From positions 62,001 to 126,000 of the forward strand of contig NZ_QORW01000014.1 in NCBI RefSeq assembly GCF_003574735.1: a stretch of DNA of 64,000 bases. Reading direction: 5' to 3'. Source of the DNA: Dongia deserti. Its GTDB lineage: Bacteria > Pseudomonadota > Alphaproteobacteria > Dongiales > Dongiaceae. The notes under the pieces are model-generated. The model was not told the DNA's origin. It searched no databases and was given only the letters and a program-made list of their open reading frames with translations. Within the stretch, counting starts at the first letter, position 1. Every line of letters starts with the position of its first letter. Positions 1 through 10,356 of the stretch are shown here, one piece after another. The translations under genes were made by a program, and so were the position numbers.

Positions 1-1
1 C

Positions 2-757
2 AGCTTCATCAAGAAATTCGCTCATGACCCCAAGGCGGTGCTGCCGGACCGCGCCAGCGTCACCATGACCACGCATTTCCTGCGCTCCTACAGCCTGCTG
101 CTCATCAAGACCTGCCATCAGCGCGGCGTGCATGCAATGGGCGGCATGGCCGCGCAGATCCCGATCAAGAGCGATCCCGCGGCCAACGAAGCGGCGATGG
201 CCAAGGTGCGTGCCGACAAGGAGCGTGAGGCGACCGACGGCCACGACGGGACCTGGGTTGCGCATCCGGCTCTGGTGCCGCTTGCGAAGGAGATCTTCGA
301 TCGCCTGATGAAGGAGCCGAACCAGATCGCGCGCCAGCGCCAGGACGTGCATGTCAGCGCCGCCGACCTGCTGGCCGTGCCGACCGGCGACATTACTGCA
401 GACGGTCTCGCCGTCAACATCTCCGTCGGCATCGCCTATCTCGAGGCATGGCTACGCGGCACCGGCTGCGTGCCGCTACACAACCTGATGGAGGACGCCG
501 CGACCGCCGAAATCTCCCGCGCGCAGGTGTGGCAGTGGCTGCGGCACGGCGCGACCCTGACGGACGGCCGCGTTGTGGACCGCGCCTTGTGCGAAAAGCT
601 GATCGCAGACGATCTCGCTGCGAACCGGCAGGCGCTCGGCGAAGCCTTCACCCGCAGCAAGTTCGAGGAGGCCGCCAAGCTGTTCGCGGAGCTCATCTTC
701 GCCGAGGAGTTCCCGGAGTTCCTGACCCTGCCGGCCTACGAGCGCGTGACCGCATAA
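2..757 (+). CDS. aceB: Malate synthase A, C-terminal part (5' end outside window)
   Basis: This enzyme condenses glyoxylate with acetyl-CoA to malate in the glyoxylate bypass. Only the last ~251 codons are present; the reading frame is open from base 2 without a start. The visible part has HFLRSYSLLLIKTCHQRG followed by HAMGGMAAQIPIK, both characteristic of malate synthase A. Near the C-terminus is MEDAATAEISRAQVWQW, the segment carrying the catalytic acid. The length left and the clean TAA at 755-757 fit the normal end of the family. Isocitrate lyase is not visible and may lie upstream. A weak hairpin follows the stop. Identity is confident; the A rather than G isoform is inferred from these motifs. 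Confidence 0.93.
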   Translation, partial: SFIKKFAHDPKAVLPDRASVTMTTHFLRSYSLLLIKTCHQRGVHAMGGMAAQIPIKSDPAANEAAMAKVRADKEREATDGHDGTWVAHPALVPLAKEIFDRLMKEPNQIARQRQDVHVSAADLLAVPTGDITADGLAVNISVGIAYLEAWLRGTGCVPLHNLMEDAATAEISRAQVWQWLRHGATLTDGRVVDRALCEKLIADDLAANRQALGEAFTRSKFEEAAKLFAELIFAEEFPEFLTLPAYERVTA

Positions 758-781
758 CGCCTCCACGTTTCGCGGTGGCGT
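757..781 (+). terminator. Possible imperfect terminator hairpin after malate synthase
   Basis: ACGCC at the stop codon pairs with GGCGT at 777-781, with a second short CC/GG block and a TTTC loop between. One internal T/T mismatch and no T-run follow, so this is only a weak candidate for a 3' end. Confidence 0.3.
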
Positions 782-809
782 TGTCGAGGCGACGCCTTCA
801 TACTCCCTC

Positions 810-872
810 CGTCACCCCCGGGCTTGACCCGGGGGTCCAAATTGGATTGCCGGGTCAAGCCTGGCAATGACG
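810..872. repeat. Three-way palindromic intergenic repeat, family B, copy 1
   Basis: Outer arms CGTCA (810-814) and TGACG (868-872) enclose two hairpins. The first is CCCCCGGG/CCCGGGGG (815-822 with 828-835, loop CTTGA). The second is TTGCCGGG/CCTGGCAA (847-854 with 860-867, loop TCAAG, one G-T pair). The same architecture recurs at 54661-54763. The core (CGTCA..GCCGGG.TTGACCCGG) resembles short palindromic repeats common in alphaproteobacterial intergenic DNA. It ends 24 bases before the next start codon. Confidence 0.85.
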
Positions 873-895
873 GTTGAAGAATGGGCGAGCGCTAG

Positions 896-2260
896 ATGTC
901 ACTCACGACCGGATTCTTGAACGGCTCTATCGGTCCTGGCTTCGATGCCGATGCGATGCGTGCCGCGCTCGAGGAACTCGACCGGCAGGCGATCGACCCA
1001 CTGACCAAGGGCTTCCCGCCGGCCCATGCGGCGCTGGCGCCCGGCGACATTGGCGAGCAAAGCTGGAACCTGCTGGCGGGCGATCTGCCGGCGCCGGTCG
1101 CCGTGCTGCGCAAGTCGGCGCTCGAGCACAATGCGCGCTGGATGCGGCATCTGTTGGACAAATTCGGCCTGCAGCTCGCGCCGCACGCTAAGACCACCAT
1201 GACCCCGCACCTGTGGGCGCAGCAGGCGGCCAATGGCTGCTGGGGCCTCACCGTTGCGACGGTGCAGCAAGCCGAGGTCGCGGTGGCGTATGGCTGCCGC
1301 AATTTGCTGATCGCCAACCAGGTGACCGGCCGCGCGCAGGTGCGCGGCATCGTCGCGCTCAACCACGCGCACGAGGATCTTGCCATCCATGTGCTGGTGG
1401 ATTCGCTGGCCGGGCTGAAGGCGCTTTCGGCGGACGTCGCGCATGCCAACACCGAGCAGCCGATCAATGTGCTGATCGAGATCGGATTCGAGGGCGGACG
1501 CACCGGCTGCCGCACCCTGGAGCAGGTGAGCCAATTGCTGGACGAATTGCCGACACACCAAGGGCGGGTGCGCCTCGCCGGGATCGCCGGCTATGAAGGC
1601 ATGATCGCAACCGCGACCGGCGCAGAAGATGGGCCACGCGCCGAAGCCTACTTCGACCGTTTCGCCGAGGCCGCACAGCTGGCCGACCGGCGCAACGCAT
1701 TCATCACCGACGAGGTAATCCTGACCGCGGGCGGCAGCGCTTATTACGACATCGTGGGGCGACGGCTAAGCCGGATCACGTTGGATAAGCCGACGGTCAA
1801 GATCCTGCGCAGCGGCTGCTATGTCACCCACGATTGCGGCACCTATGTCGAGCATCTGGAAGAAATGCAGCGCCGCGACCCGGCGGTCGCCAAGGACCTC
1901 GGGCTGCTGGAGCCGGCTTTGTTCGTCTGCTGCCTGGTGCAATCGGTGCCGGAGCCGGGCTTGGCGCTTTTGACCATGGGCAAGCGCGACGTCGGGTTCG
2001 ACCTGCATCTGCCGCAGCCGGTCTGGCGCTACCGTACGCACGCCACACCGCAGCCGGAGCCGACACCCAAGGAATGGCGGATCACCAAGCTCAACGACCA
2101 GCACGCATACCTCTCGGTCCCGGCGAATGCAGATATCGCGGTCGGCGACCTCATCTGCTGCGGGATCTCGCATCCCTGCACGACATTCGATCGCTGGCGC
2201 GTGATTCACGTGGTGGATGACGGCTGGACATCCTTGGGCGCCGTGCCGACCTTCTTCTGA
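896..2260 (+). CDS. D-threonine aldolase / D-serine dehydratase-like PLP enzyme (amino acid deaminase family)
   Basis: A 454-residue fold-type III PLP protein. The N-terminal alanine-racemase-like barrel has PHAKTTMTP, with Lys99 the expected Schiff-base lysine. The C-terminal D-serine-dehydratase-like domain ends in HPCTTFDRWR and then VVDDGW...TFF, where the His and Cys are the metal ligands in this family. Family members cleave or deaminate D-threonine, D-serine or beta-hydroxy D-amino acids; the substrate here is not determinable. It starts at ATG 896 with a poor ribosome site, just after a palindromic repeat. Its last 55 bases overlap the convergent flavoprotein gene at 2206-3537. The C-terminus ends in the family's usual TFF, so the overlap does not look like a truncation. 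Confidence 0.85.
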   Translation: MSLTTGFLNGSIGPGFDADAMRAALEELDRQAIDPLTKGFPPAHAALAPGDIGEQSWNLLAGDLPAPVAVLRKSALEHNARWMRHLLDKFGLQLAPHAKTTMTPHLWAQQAANGCWGLTVATVQQAEVAVAYGCRNLLIANQVTGRAQVRGIVALNHAHEDLAIHVLVDSLAGLKALSADVAHANTEQPINVLIEIGFEGGRTGCRTLEQVSQLLDELPTHQGRVRLAGIAGYEGMIATATGAEDGPRAEAYFDRFAEAAQLADRRNAFITDEVILTAGGSAYYDIVGRRLSRITLDKPTVKILRSGCYVTHDCGTYVEHLEEMQRRDPAVAKDLGLLEPALFVCCLVQSVPEPGLALLTMGKRDVGFDLHLPQPVWRYRTHATPQPEPTPKEWRITKLNDQHAYLSVPANADIAVGDLICCGISHPCTTFDRWRVIHVVDDGWTSLGAVPTFF

Positions 2261-3537
2261 TCGACGTTACGCTCCGCCCACCAATCCTGCAACTGCAGCT
2301 TCCAATAGGTAAGCTGCGCCGCCACCGGCCCCAGCGGCCCGCCGTTCCACGTGAGGCCGAACGGTGCGAACAGGCGGTAGCGATCATCGCCCTCCGCGAT
2401 CGCAGCGGCGATCAGGCATCCGGTCGCCGCAGTGGTGTTGAGCCCGTGTCCGCCGAATGCTGTGCAGTACCACACGCCCTCGCCCAGCCGTCCGACCTGC
2501 GGCATGTAATGCCGCGCATAGGCCATGAGCCCCGACCATGCGCATTCGATCGTGAGCCCCACGAGCTGCGGATAGACCTCGATCATGTCCCGCCGCAGCA
2601 GCTCGGCGAGATCAGCCGGGTCGCGCGTGCGGGCGGTGATCCTTCCGCCCCAGATCACTCGCCCATCGCTGGTGCGTCGATAATAATCGCCGGCGCGCCG
2701 GTCATCGCTGATGCAGAGCGATGTCGCGATCGCCGCGTCCAGCAGCGCGGGATTGCACTCGCTTGCCATGGCGTAGGTCGCGATCGGCAGCATGGCGCGC
2801 CGCAAGGCGGGCATGAAGCGGCCGGTATAGCCGCCGGTGCAGATCACCAGGTGATGCGCACTGACCCGGCCGCGCGGCGTTGCGACCAGATGCGAGGTGC
2901 CGAAGCGCCCGGTCGACAAGGCCGGCGAATTCTCGAACACTTTGCCGCCCCGTCGCTCGATCTCGCGCGCCATTGCCAGCGCATAATCCAGCGGCTGCAT
3001 GGCGAAGGTGGTAGGCTCGACGATGGACTCGAAGTAAAGCGGGCTCTTGAGCTGCGCGCGCGTCTCCTCGACGCTCTGCACCCGCATGTTGAAGCTCAGT
3101 GTCGCCATTTTGTCGCGATAGCGCTCCAGCGCACCGCGCGCCGGAATCCGCCGCGCGGATATATGACCGCGGCGCTTGGGATCCACCTTCATCCCGAACG
3201 CCGCCAGATTGTTCGCGACGTATTCGACGCCGTCCTGCGACAGGCCCATCAGCTCGCGCGCGGTCTCCTCGCCCGCCATCTGTGCGATCCGGTCATAGCC
3301 GACCGCGTAGCCCGGTGCGCAGAACCCGCCGTTGCGGCCCGACGCGCCCCAGCCGATGCGCCGCCCTTCCAGCAGCACGACCGAATGGCCGGCGCGCGCC
3401 AGCTCCAACGCGATGGTGAGGCCGGCCAGTCCGCCGCCGATCACGGCGGTGCCGGTCGCGATCGTACCGTCGAGAAACGGGCGCTGAGTCTGATCGGCGC
3501 GCGTGCGCGCGTAATGGCAATCGATATAGTCGCTCAT
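2206..3537 (-). CDS. FAD-dependent amine oxidase (DAO family, gamma-glutamylputrescine oxidase-like)
   Basis: A 443-residue flavoprotein of the D-amino-acid-oxidase/glycine-oxidase superfamily. The dinucleotide fold [14 protein letters not shown] is near the N-terminus, followed by [12 protein letters not shown], a stretch typical of gamma-glutamylputrescine oxidase (PuuB) relatives. The C-terminal half has [19 protein letters not shown], the second FAD contact. It is the last gene of the leucine-degradation operon: its ATG overlaps the HMG-CoA lyase stop as ATGA (3534-3537). That coupling is unusual, because a PuuB-like enzyme has no obvious step in leucine breakdown. A related protein is encoded at 22870-24150. 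The final ~18 residues lie in the overlap with the convergent gene. Substrate is unknown; oxidation of a secondary or gamma-glutamylated amine is the best guess. Confidence 0.85.
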   Translation of the reverse strand: MSDYIDCHYARTRADQTQRPFLDGTIATGTAVIGGGLAGLTIALELARAGHSVVLLEGRRIGWGASGRNGGFCAPGYAVGYDRIAQMAGEETARELMGLSQDGVEYVANNLAAFGMKVDPKRRGHISARRIPARGALERYRDKMATLSFNMRVQSVEETRAQLKSPLYFESIVEPTTFAMQPLDYALAMAREIERRGGKVFENSPALSTGRFGTSHLVATPRGRVSAHHLVICTGGYTGRFMPALRRAMLPIATYAMASECNPALLDAAIATSLCISDDRRAGDYYRRTSDGRVIWGGRITARTRDPADLAELLRRDMIEVYPQLVGLTIECAWSGLMAYARHYMPQVGRLGEGVWYCTAFGGHGLNTTAATGCLIAAAIAEGDDRYRLFAPFGLTWNGGPLGPVAAQLTYWKLQLQDWWAERNVDQKKVGTAPKDVQPSSTT

Positions 3538-4451
3538 TGCTGCGACTTCGCAGCCTTGAGGCGCAGCGCCATGGCGGCCTTCGAGCCCGGCGGGCGATCC
3601 AGCGCCTGCGAGATGAAGGCGCCGGTTTCCACCAGCTGATTGAGATCGATGCCGGTCTCGATGCCGAGCCCGTGCAGCATATAGACCACGTCTTCGGTCG
3701 CGACGTTGCCCGAGGCCCCCGGCGCATAGGGGCAGCCGCCGAGGCCGGACACCGATGCATCCATCACCGCTACGCCCATCTGCAGGACCGCGAGCAGGTT
3801 GGCGAGCGCCTGTCCGTAGGTATCATGGAAATGCGCGGCGAGGTGACTGATGTCCACGTCCTGCGCCACCACCTCGATCATGCGCTGCGCCTTGATCGGC
3901 GTGCCGATTCCGATTGTGTCGCCCAGGCTCACCTCGTAGCAGCCCATGCCGATCAGCGCCTTGGCGACGCGCGCGACCGCGTCCGGCGCGATCTCGCCTT
4001 CGTATGGGCAGCCGAGGACGCAGGAGACATAGCCGCGCACCTTCAATCCCGCCGATTGCGCGGCATCGCACACAGGACCGAACCGCTCCAGGCTCTCCTC
4101 GATCGAGCAGTTGATGTTGCGCTGCGAGAAGCTTTCCGAGGCCGCGCCGAACACCGCGATCTCCTGGACGCCGGCGGCAAGCGCCAGCTCCAGCCCCTTC
4201 ACGTTGGGCACCAGCACCGGATAGGAGACCTGCGGCTTCTGCTTGATGCGCCGGAACACTTCCGCTGAATCTGCCATCTGCGGCACCCATTTGGGCGAGA
4301 CGAACGCGCCGGCTTCGATGGCGGTGAGGCCGGTCTCCGACAAACGATCGATCAACGCGACCTTGGTCTCGAGCGGGACCGGCTTCGCCTCATTCTGCAG
4401 ACCGTCGCGCGGCCCGACTTCCACTACTTTCACGCGGGATGGCAGGCTCAT
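3534..4451 (-). CDS. mvaB: Hydroxymethylglutaryl-CoA lyase
   Basis: A 305-residue TIM-barrel lyase splitting HMG-CoA into acetoacetate and acetyl-CoA, the last step of leucine degradation. It begins [13 protein letters not shown], the family's first barrel strand with the metal-binding Asp. It has the metal-site HFHDTYG (residues 207-213) and the signature [14 protein letters not shown] with the catalytic Cys at about residue 240. ATG 4451 overlaps the upstream carboxylase stop as ATGA, and its own stop overlaps the next ATG the same way, so translation is coupled on both sides. Length and motifs are those of a complete bacterial enzyme. Confidence 0.96.
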   Translation of the reverse strand: MSLPSRVKVVEVGPRDGLQNEAKPVPLETKVALIDRLSETGLTAIEAGAFVSPKWVPQMADSAEVFRRIKQKPQVSYPVLVPNVKGLELALAAGVQEIAVFGAASESFSQRNINCSIEESLERFGPVCDAAQSAGLKVRGYVSCVLGCPYEGEIAPDAVARVAKALIGMGCYEVSLGDTIGIGTPIKAQRMIEVVAQDVDISHLAAHFHDTYGQALANLLAVLQMGVAVMDASVSGLGGCPYAPGASGNVATEDVVYMLHGLGIETGIDLNQLVETGAFISQALDRPPGSKAAMALRLKAAKSQQ

Positions 4452-6451
4452 GATTCCGCCTCGAACGCGATCAGCTCGACGCCCTCGGCGACGGGATCGC
4501 CGGCGCGGAACTTCACTTGGCGAACGATGCCGTCGGCATGGGCCGCGATCGTATGTTCCATCTTCATGGCTTCGACCACCATCAGCGGCTGGCCGCGCGT
4601 CACGCTCGCGCCGTCCTCGACCATCACCCGCACCACGGTTCCCGGCATGGGCGAGGCCAGCTGGTCGTGGCTGAGCGTGGCGGCTTCCGCCTCCGCCAGC
4701 ACGTCGACACGCGTCACGCGCGTGGCGCGGCCCCGCTCGATCACCGTCACCTGGCTGCCGTCCTGGACGATGGTGACGCGCAATCGCCCGTGATCGGTAC
4801 CGGCAACCAAGGCGCCATTGTCGATCCTGGGGGCGGTCAGGCGCAAGGGCGCGCCCGCATCGATCGCGATGCTCCAAAGCGCGCCTGAGAAGGTGAGGTG
4901 CGCATCGCGCTGCTGCCCTGCATTGTCCCGCAACAGGATCGAAGACCCGCCCTCGCCATTGAGCCGCCAGCCGTTGGTCAGGCCCCAGGGGGAATGCGGA
5001 TCGCCGCTGTGCCGCGCCGCTTCCGCTGCGCGTTGCCCATCGGCAAGGACCAGGAACGCCGCCGCCAATGCCAGCGCGCGGTCCGGCATAGCGCCCACCT
5101 CGGGCAGCAGCTCGGCGCGGTGCCGCTCGATGAAGCCGGTATCGATCTCTTCTTTCAGGAAGTTCGGGTGCCCGAGCACGTCGATCAGGAACCCGGCATT
5201 GGTGGCAAGGCCGGCAATCTCCGTCTCCGTCAGCGCACGGCGCAGCCGCTGGACCGCGCTGGTGCGATCCTCGCCCCAGGCGATCACCTTGGCGATCATC
5301 GGATCGTAATGGGTGGAGATGACGTCGCCCGCGCGCACGCCGGAATCGATGCGCAGGTTGTTGGCGGCGGTCGGCCAGACGAGATGCGCGAGGCGCCCGG
5401 TCGCCGGCAGGAAGCCCCTGGTAGGATCCTCCGCATAGAGCCGCACTTCCATCGCGTGGCCATAGCGCTGCAGCTCGCCTTGCGTCTCGGGCAGCTTCTC
5501 GCCACTCGCCACGCGCAGCTGCCATTCCACCAGATCGAGGCCGGCGATCATCTCCGTGACCGGATGCTCGACCTGCAGGCGCGTGTTCATCTCGATGAAG
5601 TAGAACTGGCCGTCGGCATAGAGGAACTCGACCGTCCCCGCGCCGACATAGCCCACCGCTTTCGCCGCCGCGACCGCCGCTTCGCCCATGCGCTTGCGCG
5701 TTTCCTCGCTCAGGCCGGGTGCCGGCGCTTCCTCAATCACCTTCTGGTGCCGGCGCTGGATCGAGCAATCGCGATCGTGGATATAGACCGCGTTGCCATA
5801 GCTATCAGCGAACACCTGCACCTCGACGTGGCGCGGCCGCTCCATATACTTCTCGATCAGCAGCCGCTCGTCGCCGAACGCGGCCTTGGCCTCGCGCCGC
5901 GCCCCGTCGATCGCCGGCTGCAGCTCGTGCTCCGCGCGCACAATGCGCATGCCCTTGCCACCGCCGCCGGCGGAGGCCTTGATCAGCACCGGAAAGCCGA
6001 TGCGCATGGCTTCGTGGATCAGGTGCGAATCCGCCTGTTCCGCGCCATGATAGCCCGGCACCAGAGGCACCCGCGCGCGTTCCATCAACAGTTTCGATTC
6101 CGACTTGGAGCCCATGGCGTGGATCGCCGCCGCCGGCGGGCCAATGAAGGTGACGCCGACCTTGCCGCAGGCTTCGGCGAAACGCGCATTCTCCGACAGG
6201 AACCCATAGCCGGGATGGATCGCCTCCGCGCCGGTCGCGACCGCCGCCGCGATCACCTTGTCCATGGCGAGATAGCTCTGCGCGGCGGGAGCGGAGCCCA
6301 GCAGCACCGCCTCGTCCGCCATCTCGACATGCAGCGCATGGGCATCCGCCTCGGAATAGACCGCGACGGTCGAGACGCCGAGCCGCTTGGTCGTGCGCAT
6401 GATGCGGCAGGCGATCTCGCCGCGATTGGCGATCAGGATCTTGCGGAACAT
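4448..6451 (-). CDS. liuD: Methylcrotonyl-CoA carboxylase, biotin-containing alpha subunit
   Basis: A 667-residue subunit combining biotin carboxylase and biotin carrier. It opens with [17 protein letters not shown], has the ATP-grasp glycine loop [14 protein letters not shown], and the carboxylase motif [16 protein letters not shown]. The carrier domain at the C-terminus has [10 protein letters not shown], with the biotinyl lysine at about residue 630. Context decides between acyl-CoA substrates: beside the beta subunit, methylglutaconyl-CoA hydratase and HMG-CoA lyase it should carboxylate 3-methylcrotonyl-CoA. A 97-base gap with a hairpin repeat separates it from the upstream hydratase. 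The AAGGGG sequence abuts the ATG at 6451, giving very short spacing. Confidence 0.95.
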   Translation of the reverse strand: MFRKILIANRGEIACRIMRTTKRLGVSTVAVYSEADAHALHVEMADEAVLLGSAPAAQSYLAMDKVIAAAVATGAEAIHPGYGFLSENARFAEACGKVGVTFIGPPAAAIHAMGSKSESKLLMERARVPLVPGYHGAEQADSHLIHEAMRIGFPVLIKASAGGGGKGMRIVRAEHELQPAIDGARREAKAAFGDERLLIEKYMERPRHVEVQVFADSYGNAVYIHDRDCSIQRRHQKVIEEAPAPGLSEETRKRMGEAAVAAAKAVGYVGAGTVEFLYADGQFYFIEMNTRLQVEHPVTEMIAGLDLVEWQLRVASGEKLPETQGELQRYGHAMEVRLYAEDPTRGFLPATGRLAHLVWPTAANNLRIDSGVRAGDVISTHYDPMIAKVIAWGEDRTSAVQRLRRALTETEIAGLATNAGFLIDVLGHPNFLKEEIDTGFIERHRAELLPEVGAMPDRALALAAAFLVLADGQRAAEAARHSGDPHSPWGLTNGWRLNGEGGSSILLRDNAGQQRDAHLTFSGALWSIAIDAGAPLRLTAPRIDNGALVAGTDHGRLRVTIVQDGSQVTVIERGRATRVTRVDVLAEAEAATLSHDQLASPMPGTVVRVMVEDGASVTRGQPLMVVEAMKMEHTIAAHADGIVRQVKFRAGDPVAEGVELIAFEAES

Positions 6452-6482
6452 CCCCTTAGACTTTCCCCCTCAGACTTGATTC

Positions 6483-6506
6483 CCCCTCCGCCAACTGGGG
6501 GAGGGG
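6483..6506. repeat. Short CCCCTCC...GGAGGGG hairpin repeat, family C, copy 1
   Basis: CCCCTCC (6483-6489) pairs with GGAGGGG (6500-6506). After a bulged G, CC/GG extends the stem, and the loop is AACTG. It lies inside the leucine operon between the hydratase stop and the carboxylase alpha start. Similar hairpins occur at 49360-49383 and inside addB. It could attenuate or stabilise the operon mRNA; no T-run follows on the transcribed strand. Confidence 0.7.
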
Positions 6507-6548
6507 ATTAGCGCGCATGCGTCGAACCATATGCAAATCGCCTTACCC

Positions 6549-7325
6549 TCAGCTCCAATTCGGTTTCCGCTTCTCGAGAAAAGCGACAATGCCTTCCTTG
6601 CCCTCGGCGGACGCGCGTGCATCCGCAATGCGCGATGCGGTGTCGCGGCGCAGGTCGTCATTCATTGGCGCGAAGGCGACGCGCTGGATCAGATCCTTGG
6701 CTGCGGCCAATGCATTCGGCCCGCTCTTCAGCAGATGCGCGACGATTTCATCATACGCGGTTCCGAGCGCCTCCGGCTCCATCACACGATGCACCAAGCC
6801 CAGCCGCTCTGCCGTCTCGGCATCGAATCGCTCCGCGGTCAGGAAGTACCGCCGGCAAGCGCGCGGCCCGATCGCGGCGGCGACATAGGGCGATATAACC
6901 GCGGGAATGAGCCCGAGCCGCACTTCCGAGAGGGAGAAGCTGGCCCTGGTGCTCGCGATCGCAATATCGCAGCAGGCGACAAGGCCGACACCGCCGCCGA
7001 ACGCGGCTCCTTGCACGATGGCGACGACCGGCTTGGGGCAACGATCGATCGCCTCCATCAGGTCCGCCAGCGCCAACGCGTCGCGCTCATTCTCCGCGCG
7101 ACCCATCGCCGACATGCGCTTCATCCAATCGAGATCGGCGCCGGCGGAAAAGCTCGGGCCATTGGCGGCGAGCACGACGACGCGCACCGAAGCATCGCTC
7201 GCAACGTCGCGGAACGCCTGCGTGAGTTCGGCGATCAGGTGTTCATCGAACGCATTGTGCTTGTCCGGCCGGTTGAGCCGCACCGTTGCAACCTTGTCCG
7301 CCTTCTCGATCTGAAGATACGACAT
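6549..7325 (-). CDS. liuC: Methylglutaconyl-CoA hydratase (enoyl-CoA hydratase/isomerase family)
   Basis: A 258-residue crotonase-fold protein. It shows the CoA-binding/oxyanion segment FSAGADLDWM and the second loop GAAFGGGVGLVACCDIAIAS, followed by SLSEVRLGLIPAVISPYV with the conserved Glu. A crotonase between the two methylcrotonyl-CoA carboxylase subunits is the usual arrangement for the enzyme that hydrates 3-methylglutaconyl-CoA to HMG-CoA. It starts four bases after the carboxylase beta stop. Specificity rests on context; the fold assignment is certain. Confidence 0.92.
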   Translation of the reverse strand: MSYLQIEKADKVATVRLNRPDKHNAFDEHLIAELTQAFRDVASDASVRVVVLAANGPSFSAGADLDWMKRMSAMGRAENERDALALADLMEAIDRCPKPVVAIVQGAAFGGGVGLVACCDIAIASTRASFSLSEVRLGLIPAVISPYVAAAIGPRACRRYFLTAERFDAETAERLGLVHRVMEPEALGTAYDEIVAHLLKSGPNALAAAKDLIQRVAFAPMNDDLRRDTASRIADARASAEGKEGIVAFLEKRKPNWS

Positions 7326-7329
7326 GGCG

Positions 7330-8937
7330 TTACATCCGGAAAATGCCGAACTGGGTGCGCTCGATCGGCGCGTTGAGCGCGGCGGAAAGTCCCAGCGCCA
7401 AGGTCATGCGCGCATCGGCGGGATCGACCAGGCCATCATCCCACAATCGCGCGCCGGCGAAATAGGGGTGGCCCTGCGCATCGTATTGCGCACGGATCGG
7501 CGCCTTGAACTCGTCCTCCTCGTGATCGGGCCAGTCCTGGCCGCGCGCCGTCATGGCATCGCGCTTGACTTGCGCCAGCACGTTCGCCGCCTGCTCGCCG
7601 CCCATCACGGAGATGCGCGCGTTCGGCCACATCCACAGGAACCGGGGCGAGAAGGCGCGGCCGCACATGCCATAATTGCCCGCGCCGAACGACCCGCCGA
7701 TCAGCATGGTGAGCTTCGGCACCTGCGCACACGAGACCGCCGTCACCATCTTGGCGCCGTCCTTGGCGATGCCACCGGCCTCGTATTTCCTGCCCACCAT
7801 GAAGCCGGTGATGTTCTGCAGGAACAGCAGGGGGATACCGCGCTGCGCGCACAGCTCCAAGAAGTGCGCGCCCTTCAGCGCGGATTCGGAGAACAGAATG
7901 CCGTTGTTGCCGACGATCCCAACCGGATAGCCCCAGATGCGGGCGAAGCCGCAGACAAGCGTCGTGCCATAGAGCTTCTTGAACTCGTCGAACCGGCTGC
8001 CGTCCACCAGCCGCGCGATCACCTCGCGCACGTCATAGGGCTGGCGCGGATCGGCGGGGATGATGCCGTAGATCTCTTGTGGATCGTAGAGCGGCTCTTC
8101 GGGTGCCGCCACGTCCACCGACACGGACTTGGTGCGATTGAGATGTGCGACGACCGAGCGCGCGATCTCCAGCGCGTGCCGGTCGTTCTCGGCATAGTGA
8201 TCGGTGACTCCCGATTGGCGTGAATGCACATCGGCGCCGCCCAGCTCCTCCGCGCTCACCACCTCGCCGGTCGCGGCCTTCACCAGAGGCGGACCGCCGA
8301 GAAAGATCGTGCCCTGGTTCTTGACGATGATGCTCTCGTCCGACATCGCCGGCACATAGGCACCGCCGGCGGTGCACGATCCCATCACCACCGCGATCTG
8401 CGGAATGCCCGCGGCCGACATGGTGGCCTGGTTGTAGAAGATGCGCCCGAAATGATCGCGGTCGGGAAACACCTCATCCTGGTTCGGCAGGTTGGCGCCG
8501 CCGCTATCGACCAGATAAATGCAGGGCAGGTTGTTCGCCTTGGCGATCTCCTGCGCCCGCAGGTGCTTCTTGACCGTGATCGGATAGTAGGTGCCGCCTT
8601 TCACCGTCGCATCGTTCGCAACGATGACGCATTCGCGCCCCGACACGCGCCCGATCCCGGTGATGATGCCCGCCGCCGGCACGTCGTCCTCATACACGTC
8701 ATAAGCCGCGAGCTGCGACAGCTCGAGGAAGGGCGCGCCCGCATCGATCAGGCAGCGGATGCGGTCGCGCGGCAGCAGCTTGCCGCGGCTCAAATGCTTG
8801 GTGCGCGCCGCTTCGCCGCCGCCCAGCTTGATGCGCTCGACGAGGCGCTTCAGGTCGTCGACCTGGGCCTGCATGGCGGCGTGGTTGCGTTGGAAGTTGT
8901 CGGAGCGGGTGTCGATCTCGCTTTTGAGGATGGACAT
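7330..8937 (-). CDS. liuB: Methylcrotonyl-CoA carboxylase, carboxyltransferase beta subunit
   Basis: A 535-residue acyl-CoA carboxyltransferase that moves the carboxyl group from biotin to 3-methylcrotonyl-CoA. The N-terminal half has [20 protein letters not shown] and [19 protein letters not shown], typical of the MCC rather than the propionyl-CoA branch. The C-terminal crotonase half has [20 protein letters not shown] and then [16 protein letters not shown], which are also typical MCC-beta motifs. I chose the ATG at 8937, which shares its A with the upstream dehydrogenase stop (TGATG). The open frame runs far upstream, but that part is only the antisense shadow of the next gene. Confidence 0.96.
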   Translation of the reverse strand: MSILKSEIDTRSDNFQRNHAAMQAQVDDLKRLVERIKLGGGEAARTKHLSRGKLLPRDRIRCLIDAGAPFLELSQLAAYDVYEDDVPAAGIITGIGRVSGRECVIVANDATVKGGTYYPITVKKHLRAQEIAKANNLPCIYLVDSGGANLPNQDEVFPDRDHFGRIFYNQATMSAAGIPQIAVVMGSCTAGGAYVPAMSDESIIVKNQGTIFLGGPPLVKAATGEVVSAEELGGADVHSRQSGVTDHYAENDRHALEIARSVVAHLNRTKSVSVDVAAPEEPLYDPQEIYGIIPADPRQPYDVREVIARLVDGSRFDEFKKLYGTTLVCGFARIWGYPVGIVGNNGILFSESALKGAHFLELCAQRGIPLLFLQNITGFMVGRKYEAGGIAKDGAKMVTAVSCAQVPKLTMLIGGSFGAGNYGMCGRAFSPRFLWMWPNARISVMGGEQAANVLAQVKRDAMTARGQDWPDHEEDEFKAPIRAQYDAQGHPYFAGARLWDDGLVDPADARMTLALGLSAALNAPIERTQFGIFRM

Positions 8938-10100
8938 CAGGCCGTCTCTTCGAAGATTTCGCGGCCGATCAGCATGCGCCTGATCTCGCTGGTGCCGGCG
9001 CCGATCTCGTAGAGCTTGGCGTCGCGCAGCAGGCGTCCCGTCGGATAATCGTTGATATAGCCGTTGGCGCCCAGGCACTGGATCGCCTCCAGCGTCATCC
9101 AGGTCGCCTTCTCCGCGCAATAGAGGATAACGCCCGCGGCATCCTTGCGCGTGATCTGCCCCTTGTCGCATGCCTTCGCCACGGCGTAGCAATATGCGCG
9201 GCAGGCCGAGAGCGTGGAATACATGTCCGCGATCTTGCCCTGCATCAGCTGGAAAGTGCCGATCGGCTGGCCGAACTGCTTGCGGTCGTGGATGTAAGGC
9301 ACGACCGCATCCATCGCCGCCTGCATGATGCCAAGCGGCCCGGCGGCCAAAATGGCGCGCTCGTAGTCGAGGCCGCTCATCAGCACATTGACGCCCTTGC
9401 CTTCGGCCTGCAGCACGTTCTCCGCCGGCACCTCGCATTCGTCGAAGACCAGCTCGCCGGTGTTGGAGCCGCGCATGCCGAGCTTGTCCAGCTTCTGCGC
9501 GACCTGAAATCCCTTGGTCTTGGTTTCGACGATGAAGGTGGTGATGCCCTTCGGCCCCGCGTCGGCATCGGTCTTGGCATAGAGCACGATGATGTCGGCG
9601 TTGGGCCCGTTTGTGATCCACATCTTGGTGCCGTTGAGCACGTAACGGTTGCCGCGCCGCTCGGCCTTGAGCCGCATGGAGACGACGTCCGAGCCGGCGC
9701 CCGGCTCGCTCATGGCAAGGGCCCCCACATGCTCGCCGGAGATCAGCTTGGGCAGATACTTGCGCTTCTGCGCATCGGTGCCGTTGCGGCGGATCTGGTT
9801 CACGCACAGGTTGGAATGCGCTCCATAGGAGAGGCCCACCGAGGCGGAGGCGCGGGAGATCTCCTCCAGCGCGATGACATGCTCCAGATAGCCCATCCCG
9901 GCGCCGCCATACTCCTCCTCGACCGTGATGCCGAGCAGGCCGAGATTGCCGAACTTGCGCCACAAATCGGCGGGGAAGTCGTCCTGGCGGTCGATTTCGG
10001 CGGCGCGCGGGGCGATCTCGGCCTCTGCGAAGGACCGGACACTCTCGCGCAACGCCTCGGCCGTCTCGCCCAGGTCGAAGTCGAGGGATCGCAATTCCAT
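8937..10100 (-). CDS. liuA: Isovaleryl-CoA dehydrogenase
   Basis: A 387-residue acyl-CoA dehydrogenase, first gene of the operon, oxidising isovaleryl-CoA to 3-methylcrotonyl-CoA with FAD. It shows [33 protein letters not shown] and [13 protein letters not shown], then [21 protein letters not shown] and the C-terminal [21 protein letters not shown]. The latter matches the isovaleryl-CoA branch. A 25-codon upstream extension is possible, but ATG 10100 has a strong ribosome site (GGGAGGAG, five bases before it) and begins the conserved domain. Electrons should go to electron-transfer flavoprotein, not encoded here. The promoter should lie in the 256-base divergent gap upstream; no operon regulator is in the window. 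Confidence 0.95.
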   Translation of the reverse strand: MELRSLDFDLGETAEALRESVRSFAEAEIAPRAAEIDRQDDFPADLWRKFGNLGLLGITVEEEYGGAGMGYLEHVIALEEISRASASVGLSYGAHSNLCVNQIRRNGTDAQKRKYLPKLISGEHVGALAMSEPGAGSDVVSMRLKAERRGNRYVLNGTKMWITNGPNADIIVLYAKTDADAGPKGITTFIVETKTKGFQVAQKLDKLGMRGSNTGELVFDECEVPAENVLQAEGKGVNVLMSGLDYERAILAAGPLGIMQAAMDAVVPYIHDRKQFGQPIGTFQLMQGKIADMYSTLSACRAYCYAVAKACDKGQITRKDAAGVILYCAEKATWMTLEAIQCLGANGYINDYPTGRLLRDAKLYEIGAGTSEIRRMLIGREIFEETA

Positions 10101-10356
10101 GAATACTCCTCCCGGCGGGTGCTTGGATGGCGTGCCCCTTAGCCGGCATTCTAGACGGGCAGGGGCCGGCGGCAAGGGCGGTGGATACCGCGCAAGCTTT
10201 GGCCTTTAGCCCGACCATGTGGCGCAACGAGGTTGCGTGGGAAGCGTGGTCAAGCGACGTTTTGCTTTTTCGCGCGACTTGGTGGTCGAATCCGGTTTGT
10301 AGGACCGGCGGGCCTTCGCCTAGAGTCGCCGCCTCATTCTGGGAGAATTGCGTCGC

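Noticed and set aside
4898-6511. Plus-strand open frame (537 codons) within carboxylase alpha
   Set aside because: It is the antisense shadow of a gene with biotin carboxylase and biotin motifs.
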